Assembly: GCA_947625055.1 (NCBI GenBank)
Contig: CANQMT010000023.1
Span: 1 to 42,825 of the forward strand
Reading direction: 5' to 3'
Length of the DNA stretch: 42,825 nucleotides
Source of the DNA: an uncultured Monoglobus sp.
GTDB taxonomy: Bacteria; Bacillota; Clostridia; Monoglobales; Monoglobaceae
In this document: one piece after another, positions 42,760 to 42,825 of the stretch
Layout of the letters: every line of letters begins with the position of its first letter
Numbering within the stretch: the first letter of the stretch is position 1
Translations under genes and position numbers: made by a program
Notes under the pieces: model-generated
Told to the model about the DNA's origin: nothing
Databases searched by the model: none
What the model saw: only the letters and a program-made list of their open reading frames with translations

Positions 42760-42825
42760 TCTAATTTTGAAATAAAATTGTAACCCAAAGAATCCAAAAA
42801 CATGATATACTTAAAAAGGGTGACA

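Larger units (their letters stand above)
42203..42825 (-). mobile_element. IS200/IS605-family element, left end off the window
   Basis: Contains tnpA (42331-42759) and, after it, a right end with the typical subterminal hairpin CCACCGGC-TTA-GCCGGTGG (42208-42226). No tnpB is seen. The exact cleavage point near 42203 is estimated. The element sits 60 nt before the start codon of the 221-residue gene, in its promoter area. Confidence 0.8.

Overview
The window looks like chromosome from an anaerobic, spore-forming-lineage Clostridia bacterium, probably an uncultured gut member of the Oscillospirales/Eubacteriales kind. The reasons are a class III (oxygen-sensitive) ribonucleotide reductase, a SpoIVFB-type M50 protease, a SpoIID-like peptidoglycan protein, S-layer homology (SLH) domains on many secreted proteins, GGAGG/GGTGAT Shine-Dalgarno sites and strong sigma-A-type promoters with extended -10 boxes. 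The lineage is inference; no rRNA or marker gene is present.

Layout. 1-1769 (-): 5' part of a secreted papain-type (C1) protease running off the left edge. 2052-2753: an iron-sulfur protein. 2917-9592: two tandem, nearly identical secreted subtilases, each followed by the same 147-bp repeat, then a 128-bp nested palindrome. 9967-15246 (-): a 1759-residue modular SLH surface protein. 15579-17954: a CDP-alcohol phosphatidyltransferase, a TtcA-like thiolase and a fructosamine-kinase-like protein in one operon. 17955-19125: an AT-rich island scar with a HEAT-repeat protein and a broken large serine recombinase. 19190-19392 (-): two serine tRNA genes. 19584-22741 (-): nrdD-nrdG-dut behind a promoter with two phased NrdR boxes. 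23204-25594: a P-type ATPase. 25900-32110: a MacAB/YknXYZ-type export operon whose fourth gene encodes an SLH protein. 32111-33278 (-): SpoIVFB-like protease and a small membrane partner. 33358-33892 (-): a two-gene DUF4160 module. 34051-37230: a GLUG-repeat SLH protein. 37280-38875 (-): a DUF6273 SLH protein. 38965-39714 (-): larB. 39809-42142 (-): a three-gene operon around a SpoIID/peptidoglycan-binding protein. 42203-end (-): an IS200/IS605 element.

The dominant theme is the cell surface: four SLH proteins of four architectures, three secreted proteases of two families, an ABC export operon with an SLH passenger, and peptidoglycan-binding proteins. The nucleotide module (nrdDG plus dut) is a coherent regulon. 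I see no CRISPR array, no prophage and no obvious defence island. The most promising leads for something undescribed are the exporter+SLH four-gene operon, the duplicated subtilases whose differences sit around the active site, and the compact DUF4160 pair. Gene functions beyond named families are inference.
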